A stretch of 64,000 nt of DNA from assembly GCA_039707465.1 (NCBI GenBank), contig CM077643.1, forward strand, positions 331,720,419 to 331,784,418, read 5' to 3'. A program made the position numbers and the translations under genes. The stretch is from Rhabdophis nuchalis. Lineage: Eukaryota > Chordata > Lepidosauria > Squamata > Natricidae. The notes under the pieces were generated by a model. It was not told the DNA's origin, searched no databases, and saw only the letters and a list, made by a program, of their open reading frames with translations. Shown here one piece after another: positions 52,716-64,000 of this stretch (positions are counted from its first letter, which is position 1; each line of letters opens with the position of its first letter).

Positions 52716-53205
52716 TTATTATTTCTATACCGCCCCCTCTCCCCACGGGGACTCGGGGCGGTGCACAGGTAGCATAAAAACAATAAATAACAACAACAAT
52801 AAATAAATAACAAAATTTAAAAACCAATTAAATAAACCCTGTGCTAAAATCCCGATTAAACTAAAACCTATTCTATAAAATCCCAAGGCAAGGAGGCTAT
52901 CCCAGGCCGGCCAGACGGAAAAAGTAAGTTTTCAATTTAAGACGGAAGGAGCGGAGGTCCGTAGTTGTCCTAATGTCGGGGGGAAGGTCGTTCCAGAGGG
53001 CCGGGCCCGCCACAGAGAGCGCCCTTCCCCTGGGTGTCGCCCGCTGACACAGTCTAGTGGACGGCACCCGGAGAAGCCCCTCTCTGTGGGAGCGAATCGG
53101 CCGTGAGGACGTATGAGGCAGGATCCGATCCTGCAGATAGCTAGGTCCCGAGCCATGGAGCGCTTTGAAGATGATGACTAGCACCTTGAAGCGCACCCGA
53201 AAATC
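52548..53205 (-). mobile_element. Two L2/CR1-clade LINE 3' fragments in tandem
   Basis: Two minus-strand 3' hairpins: CTCCCTCTCCCCGAAGGGACTTGGAGCGG at ~52575 and CCCCCTCTCCCCACGGGGACTCGGGGCGG at ~52733, each followed by similar UTR. The second continues into C-terminal coding sequence (RVRFKVLVIIFKALHGSGPS) up to about 53205. An (ATA)n tract separates them, so the first is a separate very short insertion. Confidence 0.83.
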
Positions 53206-53485
53206 TAAAATTATTAACAACCCCTGGATGGTCTCAAACCACAATGGGGTGTGTGTGTGGGGAACATGTGGCCCCTTATGCCCAGTTTTGGCTGACAAAG
53301 TGCTGAAGGAGGCCATCCAGACCAAAAACGGGACATGGGGGGGGGCTCTGTGCACATCCGGCTGCATCCTGTTTTAGACAGGAAAGTGCTGCAGGAGGAA
53401 TCTGTCCCACCCCACCCCCCATCCATCCAGCCCTTGAAGAAATGCAAAGGCTGTTAAAGCTCTCAAAGAAATCCAGTTTGACACC
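53205..53485. mobile_element. Possible hAT-like element
   Basis: The right end CAGTTTGACACCCCTG at ~53468-53483 matches other hAT termini in this window. The left end, near ACAACCCCTGGATGG, is unclear. Confidence 0.4.
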
Positions 53486-53489
53486 CCTG

Positions 53490-56035
53490 CTTTATTGGAA
53501 ACACCAGACTACAATATTTTAGAGTTTTTGCGTTTTTCAGTTGAGGTGAATGACTTATCAAATTGCTAAGATAATTATTTGCTTTAATGAGGGATTGTTG
53601 GATTATCCCAGAGAGTTAAAAAAATATCCCAGAGAGTTTTAAAAAATGGACCAGAATCCAGTTCCGCTACCAGTTCTCCAGAACTGGTCAGAACCTGCTG
53701 AAAACCACCTCTGCAGCAAACTCACTAAATGAAAAGGAGTAGATATTGTAGAATAAATCTCAGAGGCAAAATCCCGTTGTGTCCAGTGTAGCATATTTCG
53801 GTTTAAGAACAAGATTGCAGTCTTAATATTTATGATAGTAATGAAAACCAGAGAAATATATAAACAGTATATAGAATGATGAAAGAGGGGCTGTTGTTTT
53901 TCCCATCTCCTTCCAAATGACAAATAGCATATTTTCTCTGAAAGAGATATGGTTATATATATGAGTTTAGCACATCAATAATCTAATACATAGCAAGAAA
54001 AAAAGAGATGACAAAGCTAACAGAAAGAAATGGAATCAAAGTAAGATAAGGTGACATTTTCTCATTTACAAAATAGCTATGGTTCAAATAGAAGCCTTTC
54101 CTAATATTTAATGGGAAATATAATTAATGTTAGATTACAAAAGCTGTGCTATTAAAATACAAGATAGATGACATCAAATAAATTCTGAAGGGAGCCTGGA
54201 AATTAGATCAGGAGCCAAATGGATTTATAATAAAGGCTAGTGGTAGATGTGAAATCCTGTTCTATTATATTACAATGGTAATTATCTGCAATTGTGTTTC
54301 TACTAATTATAGTGCTTTGCTGAGAGCACTAGCGACTTGGAATGAATTTATGGTGGAAAGGACTCTATGATTTCAGTTCCACCTTAATTGTAGTGTACCA
54401 ATCGTGGTCTATTTTGCTCTTCAGAAATCCGCATTTGAGAAAGGTAGAGAATAACTACACTTAAGAAATGGAACATTATAGCGGGTATTCAGTACTTGAT
54501 TCTATCATTCATTCACTTACACAAAATGTTCAACTTATGTGGGCAATTTTTCAAGGAAGGAACATAAGTGCTATTAAGCAGTGCAACTGATTTCTTCCAT
54601 TAGCAAAACTGGTACTTTTTAGCCATCCAGGGGGTCTCTGCAAATATGAAGTAATGTTGAAGAAGGCATGTATATAGTGCTATATTTTTACCTGCTAAAC
54701 AACAGCTCTTTCATGAAAAACGTTGACTTTCAGCATTTGAACATAGAATGTTATAGAATTATATACAAAATTATACAGAACATAGGCTGAAATTCTAAAT
54801 GCAAGAGTAAAGTAGTTGTTGCACCAAAAGTTTGATTAGCATGTCTGTTATCACCACCATTACAGGTGGGGCTACCAATCCACTAACATATAATTAATCT
54901 CATTAAAAAAAACCTTTTATGACTGGTAGTATAAGAATTGCAAAAATAGGGGAGCACCAGCTTCTTCCAAGTTTCATTCATAACTCACTAGGATCCATCT
55001 TGTGCTTCTAATTCTTATGCATTGAATTTATCATTTGCAGAATTGATCCCCCAGATTAAAGTTGCCCAGGAAGTGCTCAAGCAAGGCTGTGGGAATAGCT
55101 CAAAATTAGAGGGTCAGAAAACGGTAACTCTGAATAACCTGTGCCACAGTTTATTACTTTTACAGTTGAAAACAACAAAATATGGCTACCAATCAACCTG
55201 CATCTGTTTTGAATAATGACAAAAGTAGTTTTAAGATCTGGGATGTACTTTATGTACTTTATTCATATTCATATTTAAATGTATTACAACCAGGTTTACT
55301 GCTAAGTAGTTGTACATAGAATTGCAGCTTTAACCTGATTTCATATGATTTCACTCCTTATATATGCATTATTTTTAAACCTTTCCAAGTATATCCAAAA
55401 GTCACATCCCAAGCTCGCTTCACAAACAATCAAACCAAAATATTAGGTTTGGTTTAGTCTTATATGTAAAATACTTTGGAAATCATGATTTATGACTTAA
55501 TTTTTTCACACACACACTTAAAATTGTGGTTTACAGTTAAAACCACAACCTAATATGTTGTGCGAATCCAAGTTTTATGTGGCAATGTTCAAAACCTGCA
55601 TTTTTAAGCTTGACATCAGATGAAAAAGTCAAGTGAGTTCTTCTTAAAACCCTTGTTTTTCAGACTACAACTTGATCAATGCAGTAACAAGCAAACACAA
55701 TTGACTTAACTGTTTAAGGAATTGTATGGGTCTGTCAGACACCCAATTCCAGTTCAATATATCTTGTAAAATGGTGGTGACTAAATGAGCGGTCTTAATT
55801 TAGATTTATCTAACTGGTCGATCTCACTGCTAGAGTTCTTCAACAATGAGAGATTTAAATATATATTATAATATATATAAATATAATATATATATATATA
55901 TATATATAATATAAATATATATATATATAATTAAATATAATTCTATATCACAAACTAACCGTAAAGATCTAGCTCTCAAAAAATATTTGAGCTATGTCAA
56001 CTTAGTTTTTTTGAAATCTGATACAGAAATGCATC
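53490..56035. other. Gene-free AT-rich stretch
   Basis: No coding exon or clear repeat. An (AT)n/(ATATA)n tract lies at about 55858-55935. 53640-53720 has hAT-like sequence (CAGTTCTCCAGAACTGG) that I could not delimit. Confidence 0.5.
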
Positions 56036-56468
56036 AGAAGAAAGATGTGTAGAATCTGGCTTTTGGAAATAACAGGTATGAACTTCCCCCTTAAACCCGA
56101 TCTGTATTTGCTAGGCATTAAACCAAGTGAAATTCAAAATCAGGATTGGTACCTCTTCTCACACATAATAACAGCGACCAGGATGGCTATTGCGCAGCAC
56201 TGGAAAGATATCAATCCACCATCAGAGCATCTAATTATAGCCAAAATCTTCAACTGCGCAGAATCGGACAAATTAACATATATTTTAAAAGATAGACAAA
56301 ACTCAACCTACGCCCAAAGCTGGAATAAATGGTATGCGTGGTACAACAGGAGAATAATGGACACCAAGGAAATCAATTAGTAGATAGAATACTTGAAAAA
56401 TAAATGTGAGGAATAAACAAGGTAATAGTAAATCTGAGAGAAATATATATATATATATAAATATATAT

Positions 56469-56725
56469 GTTTTTGTAGATTTTCACGGGTGTAGGTATGC
56501 TGGTATTGCTGGCTTCGGGGATTTTCCCGTGTATATAGCATGGAGATGTTATTGCAACATTTCGACAAGATCTCACTTGTCATCATCAGGCAGGCTTCTG
56601 TCTGTGACCGATGATGACAAGTGAGATCTTGTTGAAACGTTGCAATAACATCTCCATGCTATATACACGGGAAAATCCCCGAAGCCAGCAATACCAGCAT
56701 ACCTACACCCGTGAAAATCTACGAA

Positions 56726-56729
<4 letters not shown>
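56469..56729. mobile_element. Foldback, probable Penelope-like terminal-repeat pair
   Basis: Arms of about 120 bp (56469-56590, 56608-56729) are inverted copies: TTTTTGTAGATTTTCACGGG outside, GATGACAAGTGAGATCTTGT inside. GATGATGAC...CTTGTCGAAA(C/T)GTTGC and ACACGGGAAAATCCCC are reminiscent of Penelope-like element terminal repeats. That classification is inference. Confidence 0.65.

Positions 56730-56800
<71 letters not shown>
56729..56800 (+). repeat. (AT)n microsatellite
   Basis: About 35 AT units directly after the foldback. A shorter AT run lies immediately before it, so it may represent the original target. Confidence 0.95.
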
Positions 56801-56805
<5 letters not shown>

Positions 56806-56936
56806 AGTTTTTTATAAGCTGATCAATAAATTTAAATTTTGAGAGACCAAGATAGATCTATTTCGAGCTTATTCGAGCTTATTATTTTTATTAATAAAAT
56901 TTAAATTTATTGATCAGCTCATAAAAAACTAACACA
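56801..56936. repeat. Second inverted repeat with ~40-bp arms
   Basis: GTTAGTTTTTTATAAGCTGA at 56803 is mirrored by the block ending 56935. The arms also share TCAATAAATTTAAATTTT. The spacer contains a direct repeat TTCGAGCTTA twice. Identity unknown. Confidence 0.75.
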
Positions 56937-57074
56937 TATCTAAAAAAAATATTACACAGCGTAACTAAAAATGGTTTTCTGTCTAGATGGTCTCTGGTGA
57001 TGCGCCAACAGACAGAGAGGGAAACAGCATGTCTCCTCCCTTAATTGGGGCCCTTACAGGAAGTTGTGGAAACA

Positions 57075-57205
<131 letters not shown>

Positions 57206-57446
57206 CTACGTATAATTGTAAATAATAACTGATAAGTTAGACTGGGACAAACAACTCTTAAATTAGGGGACTAGACATATCCCCGGTATGTTTCTTTTTC
57301 TTCTTTTTCCTTCTTTTCTTTTTTTCTTCTTCTTTCTCTTTTGTATATCTCTCCAGTTACCCCCACCCTATACTTGTTGAATGTTTGATTTTATATTAAT
57401 AAAGATATATTTAAAAAAATAATAAAAAAAGAAGAAAGATGTGTAG

Positions 57447-58138
57447 CATTTGATTTCCCTGGATTTTGTTTGTAATATTATTTTATATTCCTTAGATTAT
57501 GTATGCTTTTTCATAGTTATTTTATTTTTTTCTAAATAAATCTTGGAATTTTTAAATAAGTCACATTAGGTGTGTGCTGATAAAGTTCACTGTACATCAC
57601 AAACTTTAGTGACTGCTGAGAGCTGATGACCTTTTGGAATATCTGTACATGAACTTGGAAAATAATCATTGTCTTCTCTGTATCATCTAAATACAGAGAT
57701 ACCAGGGACTAATTTCTATGCAACAGGAAGTGAGACTTCCAAATGTTGCTGCACTTACAGCTGTTAGTATCTTTCATTTTTAGCTATAGCTGTTGAGAAC
57801 TGTAGATTAGTAACATCTAAAAGATTTCAAGAACTCAGCCTTCAAATCTAAACGGATATTTAGAGGTGACAGTCATCCATCACAGGAGATTTTAGAATCA
57901 CATTCTTGCTTCCTGGCATAATCATATCAAATGGATTGACAGGGAGTGATAACATTTTGTAAATATCCTGAAACTTATTACAAAGTTTTAAAGGTAGCAG
58001 AACCTTTGAAATAGTTGATTGGGTATTGGCAATGTAGAAATGTGAAGCTGCCATTTTAATAGGTATATGAATCTTCCTTTCAGTTGGTTTTGATCAAACT
58101 GAAAAACCTGATACAACTCAGTCCTCATGTTGTCGTTA
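57447..58138. other. Intergenic, nothing recognised
   Basis: AT-rich, short frames only. No repeat boundary that I can identify. Confidence 0.5.
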
Positions 58139-58146
58139 GGCTAGAG

Positions 58147-58340
58147 CAGTGCTTCTCAAATAGTGGGGCGGGCCCCCCAGGGGGGGCGCGAGGCTCCGTA
58201 AAGGGGGGCGCGTTTGACCTCGGCAGAGGTGTACTTATAACAATTTTATAGACAAATGATACTATTTACAGTCGCGCGGGGGGCGCGAAATGTTTTCTTC
58301 TTCCTAGGGGGGCATGACAGAAAATAATTGAGAAGCACTG
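58147..58340. mobile_element. hAT-like element with TSD GGCTAGAG
   Basis: It starts CAGTGCTTCTCAAATAGTGG and ends AATTGAGAAGCACTG. GGCTAGAG occurs at 58139-58146 and 58341-58348. The interior has GGGGGGCGCG runs. The TIR CAGTGCTTCTCAA is a known hAT type. Confidence 0.87.
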
Positions 58341-58348
58341 GGCTAGAG

Positions 58349-59090
58349 TGAAGCATGATTATTTGGATGTTCTCATACTAGCCTTTGAGTGTGTGATCTT
58401 ACTACCATATTCCAATTGAATACAATATATTTTCTCAACAGTTTTCCCAGTTATATTTTTGCCACAGAATACTAATAATTGTAGAGTGCCTTTTGAATGA
58501 AACTTCTTTTTGGAAATATCTGGTCAACAATGTAACCTCGTAGCTTTGATGAAGTTTCCTTCTGAATGTCTGGAGTGAATGTAGAACAGACCTCCAAATG
58601 TATTGAATTACAACCCCATAATAGTCAACATTGAGTGACTAGGGATGATGGTTATTTTAGTCATAGTCCTAAACGTAGGTAAGGTAACAAGGGAAGTAAG
58701 GAAACAATCAAATGAAAAACGGCTTTGTTTCTTGCATGTCCAGCACTAATGATAAAATCCAATGTCTAAGAAGATATGGTGCAGAGACTGCCAAAATAAA
58801 TGAATATTTATTTATAAAATTGATTAGTTTTCCACCTTGCCACACAATTACATCTAACAATATAATTGATTGGTCCAATATTGTATCTTATGATTTAAGA
58901 TGATTGTATCTTATGATTTATGACTTATCATTTTGTTGTTTGTATGTAAACTAAGACTTTATGCACGGGAGAGAAATTCGTTGTTTATCCAATTAAAGTT
59001 GGCCAATAAAGAATATTCCTATATTCCTATATCCTTGTGATAAGTACATTGATATGTATTATTGTCAACCATCTTTCTATAACCCTAATC
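58349..59090. other. Intergenic, nothing recognised
   Basis: AT-rich. A short direct repeat TTGTATCTTATGATTTA lies near 58880-58920. No genes. Confidence 0.5.
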
Positions 59091-59475
59091 CTGTGATGGC
59101 GAATCTATGGCACATGTGCCAGAGGTGGCACACAGAGCCCTCTTTGTGGGCATATGCACTATCACCAGCTGTTCTTCTGGTTTCCAGTACATGCATGCAT
59201 GCCAGCCAGCTGGTCTTCGCACGTTCTGGACTGCTGGAAACCTGAAGACCAGGTTGGTGCACATGGCACCTGATCTTTGGGTTTCCGGTTCTCTGGCGTG
59301 TGCAAAGACCAGCTGACCATTGCACTTGTGTATGCTGGAAACCCAAAGACCAGATGACCAGTGCACTCATGTGCACTGGCTAGCTGGTCTTCAGGTTTCT
59401 GATGCTCCAGCGTGCGCATATGAATGCACACATTCCGATTTGGGCACTCGGTGCCAAACAGGTTTGCTATCTCTG
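59091..59475. mobile_element. hAT-like element with internal tandem blocks
   Basis: It starts CTGTGATGGCGAATCTATGG and ends AGGTTTGCTATCTCTG (inverted at CATC/GCTATC-type ends). Flanks CCCTAATC and CCTAACCC are similar. The interior repeats AGACCAG(C/A)TG and GGAAACC blocks in alternating orientation, which creates overlapping spurious frames. Confidence 0.6.
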
Positions 59476-60050
59476 CCTAACCCATTTGCCAAAGAAAAAG
59501 GGGCGAGACAGTAGATGTAATTAATTGGTACTAACTAGATGATCAAAACTTTCTGATGGTCAAAAAATATCCAAAAGCTCCTCTAATGTCTTCTGACTCC
59601 TATTCATTGAAATCTACATGCTGGGGCTTTAATTGTTTGGTTAGTTGCCATTTCAACATCTTCTCGTCCGCTATTCCATATTGAAAAGGCTACTATACGT
59701 GTTGCATTATGAAAATCTGGGTATTTTATGTTACACAACAAGTGAAGCACTCATGCCCACAGTGCAGAAATCTTACGATTATGAGAATGGAATCATAGAT
59801 GGAGCCAAACCTTGTTGAAATCCTTTGATATCTTTATAAGTATAGGTTAAACCTTTAATTGGGAAAGCTATTGTTAGCACATCAAGCTCATTTTATTCTT
59901 CAAATTGCCTTTGAAGGCTGTTTGGAAACTTCAGTCGATATAAATGTTCTTTGTAGCTGTCAATTATGCCACTATTCAAAATCCTGCATTTTGTTGCTGG
60001 TAGATTTTTGAGTACAATTCGAAGGACTGAGTTCTCTATAAAGTTCTTTA

Positions 60051-60431
60051 CAGGTGGTTCTTGATTTACAACAGTTTGTTTAGTAACCATTCAAAATTAC
60101 AATGGCACTGAAATATGACCATTTTTCACAGTCACAACCTTTGCCACATCCCCATGATCATGTGATCAAGTTTCAGATGGGTGGCAGGGGGTTCATATTT
60201 ATGTCCCAAGGTCACATGATTCTCTTTTGTGAGCTTCTGACAAGCAAAGTCAATGGATATAAGCCAGGTTCATTTAATAACCGGATTACTAACATAACAA
60301 CTGCAGTGATTCACTTAACAGCCGTGGCAGGAAAGGACATAAAATGGGGCAAACCTCACTTAACAAACGTCTCATTTAACAACAGAAATCTTGGGATCAA
60401 TTGTGGTTGTAGGTCAAGGACTACCTACCTG
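60051..60431. mobile_element. DNA MITE, CAGGTGGTTCTTGATTTAC end
   Basis: The left end CAGGTGGTTCTTGATTTACA is inverse to the right TGTAGGTCAAGGACTACCT. The interior (CATGATCATGTGATCA, AGCAAAGTCAATGGA, TTCACTTAACAGCCGTGGCA) matches the copy at 42701-43082 in the opposite orientation. The 142-codon frame across it is spurious. Confidence 0.65.
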
Positions 60432-60469
60432 CATAGCTTGGCATCAAAATATCTTCAAGATTGCATTCT

Positions 60470-60940
60470 CCAGCCAGAACTAACCCATCCTGTCCTTACA
60501 GTGTATGAGAAGCTCCTGGTGATCTCATAGTTTTGTGAATTAAGCCAGGGAAGTGTCTGTGAGTCAGAAGTGTGCTGTCTTAGGCCCAACATTATGGAAT
60601 AGCCTTCCTTTGGACATTATAACTCCCACTGTGATGGCTTTCTAGAAAGAACGAAAGATTAAATATTCAGAGGGGCTTTGAGAGCGGTTGTCTTGCTGCT
60701 TTTTCATTAATTGTTAATGGTGGGATGCTGTGTAATACCATAGGACTGTTGTGCCAGGGAATATTATTATATTATGACTGTGGGGTGTTAATTGGATTTG
60801 TTATATTACCAAGGACATTTTGGTGTTTATTGTTTCATTGTTTTATAGTATTGCATGTATTGCGAATGTTTTAAAAGTCGCAAGCCACCATGAGCTGAAA
60901 TAAAAATGGCAACATACAAATTTTACAAATAAATAACTAA
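60470..60940 (+). mobile_element. Old L2/CR1-like LINE 3' remnant
   Basis: CATTATGGAATAGCCTTCC resembles the LWNDLP-encoding segment of the younger copies. The tail CGCAAGCCACCATGAGCTGA followed by AAATAAATAA resembles their 3' ends. It is heavily decayed. Confidence 0.5.
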
Positions 60941-61284
60941 GTCAATTGTCAAAAACTGCAGAACATTTTTACTCTTCAAGTTGCTCTGTACTTATTTACT
61001 ATGACTGCTATTCATTAGTTTTGTTTCATTCAAAAGAATATATTTGGCTTTTCCATTCAAGCAATCAAAGACATGCCTGATCTAATTAGAGGTTTAATTT
61101 CTATGCTACATAGATTTAAATTAGTTCCTGCTATATCTTTAGGGAGAATGAGAGCTGTGAAACACCAGGCCAAAAGAAAACAGCTATAGCATGAGGCTGA
61201 CGCAAATGATCATGAAATAGTCTGAAGCAGTCGGGATTTAGGAAAGCACAGACAAAAATGCGCCCCAGAGCAGATCACAAGACA

Positions 61285-61602
61285 AGCCCAGCTTGGTTCA
61301 CCATGTAATCTGCAGTTTGGCGGTTCGGATCACTAGTGCCGCGTAACAGAGTGAGCTCCTGTTATTGTTCCAGATTCTGCCAGCCTAGCAGTTCAAAAGC
61401 ACATTAAAAATGTAAGTAGAAAAATAGGGACCACTTTGGTGGGAAGGTAACAGAGTTCCATGCACCTTTGGCATTTAGTCATGCCGGCCACAAGACCATG
61501 GTCAGTGTTGGCTCTTCAGCTTTGAAATGGAGATTAGCACCGTCTTGTAGAGTCGGGAATGACTAGCGCATATGTGCAATGGGAACCTTTATCTTTGCCT
61601 GC
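61285..61602 (+). mobile_element. Sauria-type SINE with Bov-B-like tail
   Basis: GTTTGGCGGTTCGGATCACT (B-box region), GTGCCGCGTAACAGAGTGAG, CAGCCTAGCAGTTCAAAAGC, TTTAGTCATGCCGGCCACAA, GATTAGCACCGTCTTGTAGA and the end GGGAACCTTTATCTTTGCC match the Sauria SINE/Bov-B 3' tail as known from squamates. This is the best taxonomic marker in the window. Confidence 0.85.
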
Positions 61603-61944
61603 TTCCTTGCTTAGTATGGTGTCCAGATGTATCACATGAATGAGCAACATATGCATCTGTGCATTGGCTGAATGGTGGAAACCTTTCAGAGTAATTGATC
61701 TGCATGGACAGTTTACGAATTGAGACAGAAAGGACATAATTGTTGTGCGACTGGGGGTTCTTATGGATTTCTAGCAGGAGTTGCTTTTTTCTGTAGAACA
61801 CAGCTGAAGTTGGATACAGCAACTGCTATTGGATGTTTTGCTGACATCACAGGACAGGCTGCCAGAGTGTTAATGTGGTCACTTCTGCTGGAGTTTTAGC
61901 CCTCTGAGTATATTGGAGGATGTATAGGTGAAAAGTCAGAGTGG

Positions 61945-62060
61945 TGCAGTGGCCTAGCGGTGGAGCTCTCGCCTCACTATCAGGAGTTCGATCCTAGGTA
62001 GCGGCAGATATTTCTATTTCTGGGCACAACGAGTCTGCTTTTTTTCCAGGAAATATGTCC
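61945..62060 (+). mobile_element. tRNA-derived SINE head
   Basis: GGTGCAGTGGCCTAGCGGTGGAG (A box TGGCCTAGCGG) followed by AGGAGTTCGATCCTAGG (B box GTTCGATCC), with typical tRNA-SINE spacing. The body after 62030 is unclear. Confidence 0.75.
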
Positions 62061-62737
62061 AAATATATGAAGAGGAACAGGGTGCCAGTCTCTGTTCAGA
62101 ACCTGTCATGATTTATCTTGAATTGGAATCAATTTTTAGCCCTTTATGAGGATCATAGGGAAAGGTGGGTGTGAATTTTAAGGAAAGATTGTATGATATT
62201 TGTTTATTGCACTGGGGAGGAATTTTATGCAAAGTGTAGAAAAGATAAATAGTAAGCAAAAGCAATTGGGGCCAGGGAATAAACTCCCCTTGCCTTTGTC
62301 ACATCTGGGCATCATTTCAAGCTCTTTAAACTTCTACCTCTCTTCCTTTGAGGCTCTCCTTCATTCCATCTAATCAGAACTTTCTCAGCCTTGCTGCTCA
62401 ATCCATCCATTTTTCCTTCACGTATTTATTTTATGATCAACTCCTCATTCATTCTTTCTATGTGACTTGTAATTCGGAGCCCATTGGGTAGTTGGAGGAG
62501 ACTGTGGAGACAAAGAAAAACCAGTGCAAATGTTTTGCTTTCTCTTCCATTCACAGGACTTTTTGCTGTGTCAGTCTAAGCAGAAAGGGTTACTTTTAAG
62601 AGAAAGCAGATTAAAGTTGCTTTTCATGAGGTGTTAAAAAAAAAGCCTTACAACTGTCCCCCCTATGCGTAAAACTCAGTTCTACTGAATTAAGGGCATT
62701 CTGGAATAGATGATAAAGATTATGAAATCCTGCAAGG

Positions 62738-63247
62738 CAGTGGTGGGTTTCAATTTTTTTAAGAACCTCTTTTGTAGGTGTGGCCTGCTTTGAGGGAGTG
62801 GCTTGCCTGCTATGTGACCAGGTGGGAGTGGCTTTGCCAGCCACGTGACTGAGTGGGAGTGGTTTGCCAGCCATGTGACCGAGTGGGAGTAGCTTGGCAG
62901 TCATGTGACTGAGTAGGTGTGGCCAACTTGTAAAATGTGGTGAAACTCACTTAACAACGCTCTTGCTTAGCAACCAAAATGTTGGCTCAGAAACTCTGGC
63001 ATTTGAAGCACGCAAGATACAAGACACTTGCACCCCTAACCCTTTAGGAAAAAACCCCACAGGAGTGTTCAAACTTGACAGCTTTAAGACTTGTGGACTT
63101 CAACTCCCAGAATTTCTCCTCTCGCTCTTCATCTTGATGATGTGCGGCCGGGCGGGGGGAGGGAGATGGAACCGGTTCTAAACGGCACTGTAAATTTGTG
63201 GAACCTCTTCTGTAGAAGAGGTTAGAACTGGCAGGAACCCACTCCTG
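62738..63247 (+). mobile_element. hAT-type element, microsatellite-free copy, TSD CTGCAAGG/CTGCAGGG
   Basis: It starts CAGTGGTGGGTTTCAA and ends AGGAACCCACTCCTG. CTGCAAGG (62730-62737) and CTGCAGGG (63248-63255) agree at 7 of 8 positions. The body has tandem GGGAGTGGCTTGCCAGCCATGTGAC units (about four) and AACAACGCTCTTGCTTAGCAA, but no TTCC array at the site where the 8.4-kb copy has one. Confidence 0.8.
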
Positions 63248-63255
63248 CTGCAGGG

Positions 63256-64000
63256 GGAATAGAACTAAAGAAAGTCCCATTGTGGAAGCAGAAATTCTGT
63301 GGACCTTTTTTTAAATCATAGGTTATATGATTTATGATGAATTGCATTTTAATAGCTACGTAGCAAAGGGCATGTTGATAAGTACCAGTGTGGGGAAAGA
63401 AAGAGTTAATCTGTTTTACTCTACTTGCTTAGATAAAACCTCAGGTCCTTGCATCACATTTTGTGTAGTTTTGCTGTTATTTTCATTAGAAGGAGATAAG
63501 GAAGCACAGAAATCCTTCAGAGCACAGAATAAAGCAAAAACAATTGGCTTGTTTATTTCCCAACTGGGAACCTTCCTCTTCTTTCAAGTAGGTTTTTATT
63601 TTGGGGGGGGGGGGAGGCATTTTGGCAAAAAGCCCTCACCAAATCCAATACCAAGTAAGCAGACCTCTCCAGCAGCACTACTATGAATCAAGGGCCTTTA
63701 AAATATTTATAATAAAGCAGCATGGAAGGAGAACAGAAGAGAAAATTACAGACAGAGAGTCAAATAGAAAAGAAGCTCTTCCTTTGTGGATTGCCAGCCT
63801 ATGGTTTGTTAAGCTTTTCACAAATATTTAATTAGACTGACTGCATTAAAAACATAAAAGAGGTATGTCAGCATCCTCCATTGCGCTATCTTTAGAATAA
63901 TTGCCTTTTCTGGACAGCATGGATCATCATGGCAGGAGGTAAGTTGAATCTTTTCGAGACACAGCAGATGGTGAAACAGATATCCACATTTTCTCTCCCT
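63256..64000. other. Right edge, no gene assigned
   Basis: An ATG followed by a donor-like GGCAGGAG|GTAAGT lies at about 63930-63942 and could be the first coding bases of a further gene. The coding part would be only a few codons, so it cannot be supported. Confidence 0.4.

Noticed and set aside
60102..60530. 142-codon plus-strand frame
   Set aside because: It lies across a DNA MITE whose terminal inverted repeats are visible; no protein similarity recognised.
63930..63942. Possible first coding exon of the next gene (ATGGCAGGAG then GTAAGT), perhaps EIF2AK2 by synteny
   Set aside because: Only about three codons precede the donor; this cannot be told from chance.

Overview
The window is vertebrate nuclear DNA: split genes with GT-AG introns, CpG-rich promoters, and dense non-LTR retrotransposons, SINEs, hAT-type MITEs and microsatellites. 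A Sauria-type SINE with a Bov-B-like tail (about 61.29-61.60 kb), A-rich L1 and TTCC/TATC arrays point to a squamate reptile, probably a snake or lizard. The species cannot be fixed from sequence alone.

Four protein-coding genes are recognised and reconstructed exon by exon: NDUFAF7 (minus, 3' end off the left edge), CEBPZ (plus, 16 coding exons, 9926-28124), CEBPZOS (minus, 3 coding exons plus a likely non-coding first exon, 28174-35176) and SULT6B1 (plus, 7 exons, 36636-44721). The order matches the block I know from human chromosome 2p22. NDUFAF7 and CEBPZ are divergent, with about 300 bp between start codons. CEBPZ and CEBPZOS are convergent, with stop codons about 50 bp apart and reciprocally overlapping 3' ends. 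SULT6B1 follows head-to-head with CEBPZOS.

Layout: 1-2.2 kb is a GC-rich block with two imperfect palindromes and a large purine microsatellite, left of the last visible NDUFAF7 exon. 2.2-9.6 kb holds five NDUFAF7 exons with SINE, L2/CR1 and hAT insertions. 9.6-9.93 kb is the shared promoter. 9.9-28.1 kb is CEBPZ and 28.1-35.3 kb is CEBPZOS. 36.6-44.7 kb is SULT6B1. 46.28-52.11 kb is a near full-length young L1, rearranged by 5' inversion, with both reading frames open. 52-64 kb holds repeats (a second L1 with 17-bp target duplications, foldback elements, a Sauria SINE, hATs) and no convincing gene.

No new enzymatic system was found. The most unusual observations are: (1) the L1 twin-priming structure, whose junctions can be read to within a few bases; (2) a ~138-bp piece of CEBPZ intron 8 copied into an L2/CR1 copy 13 kb away, flanked by a 37-bp duplication; (3) a hexamer that appears to be both the CEBPZ poly(A) signal and the first six bases of CEBPZOS exon 3; (4) a family of palindromic hAT MITEs with 8-bp target duplications, including two hATs stacked in one target site.
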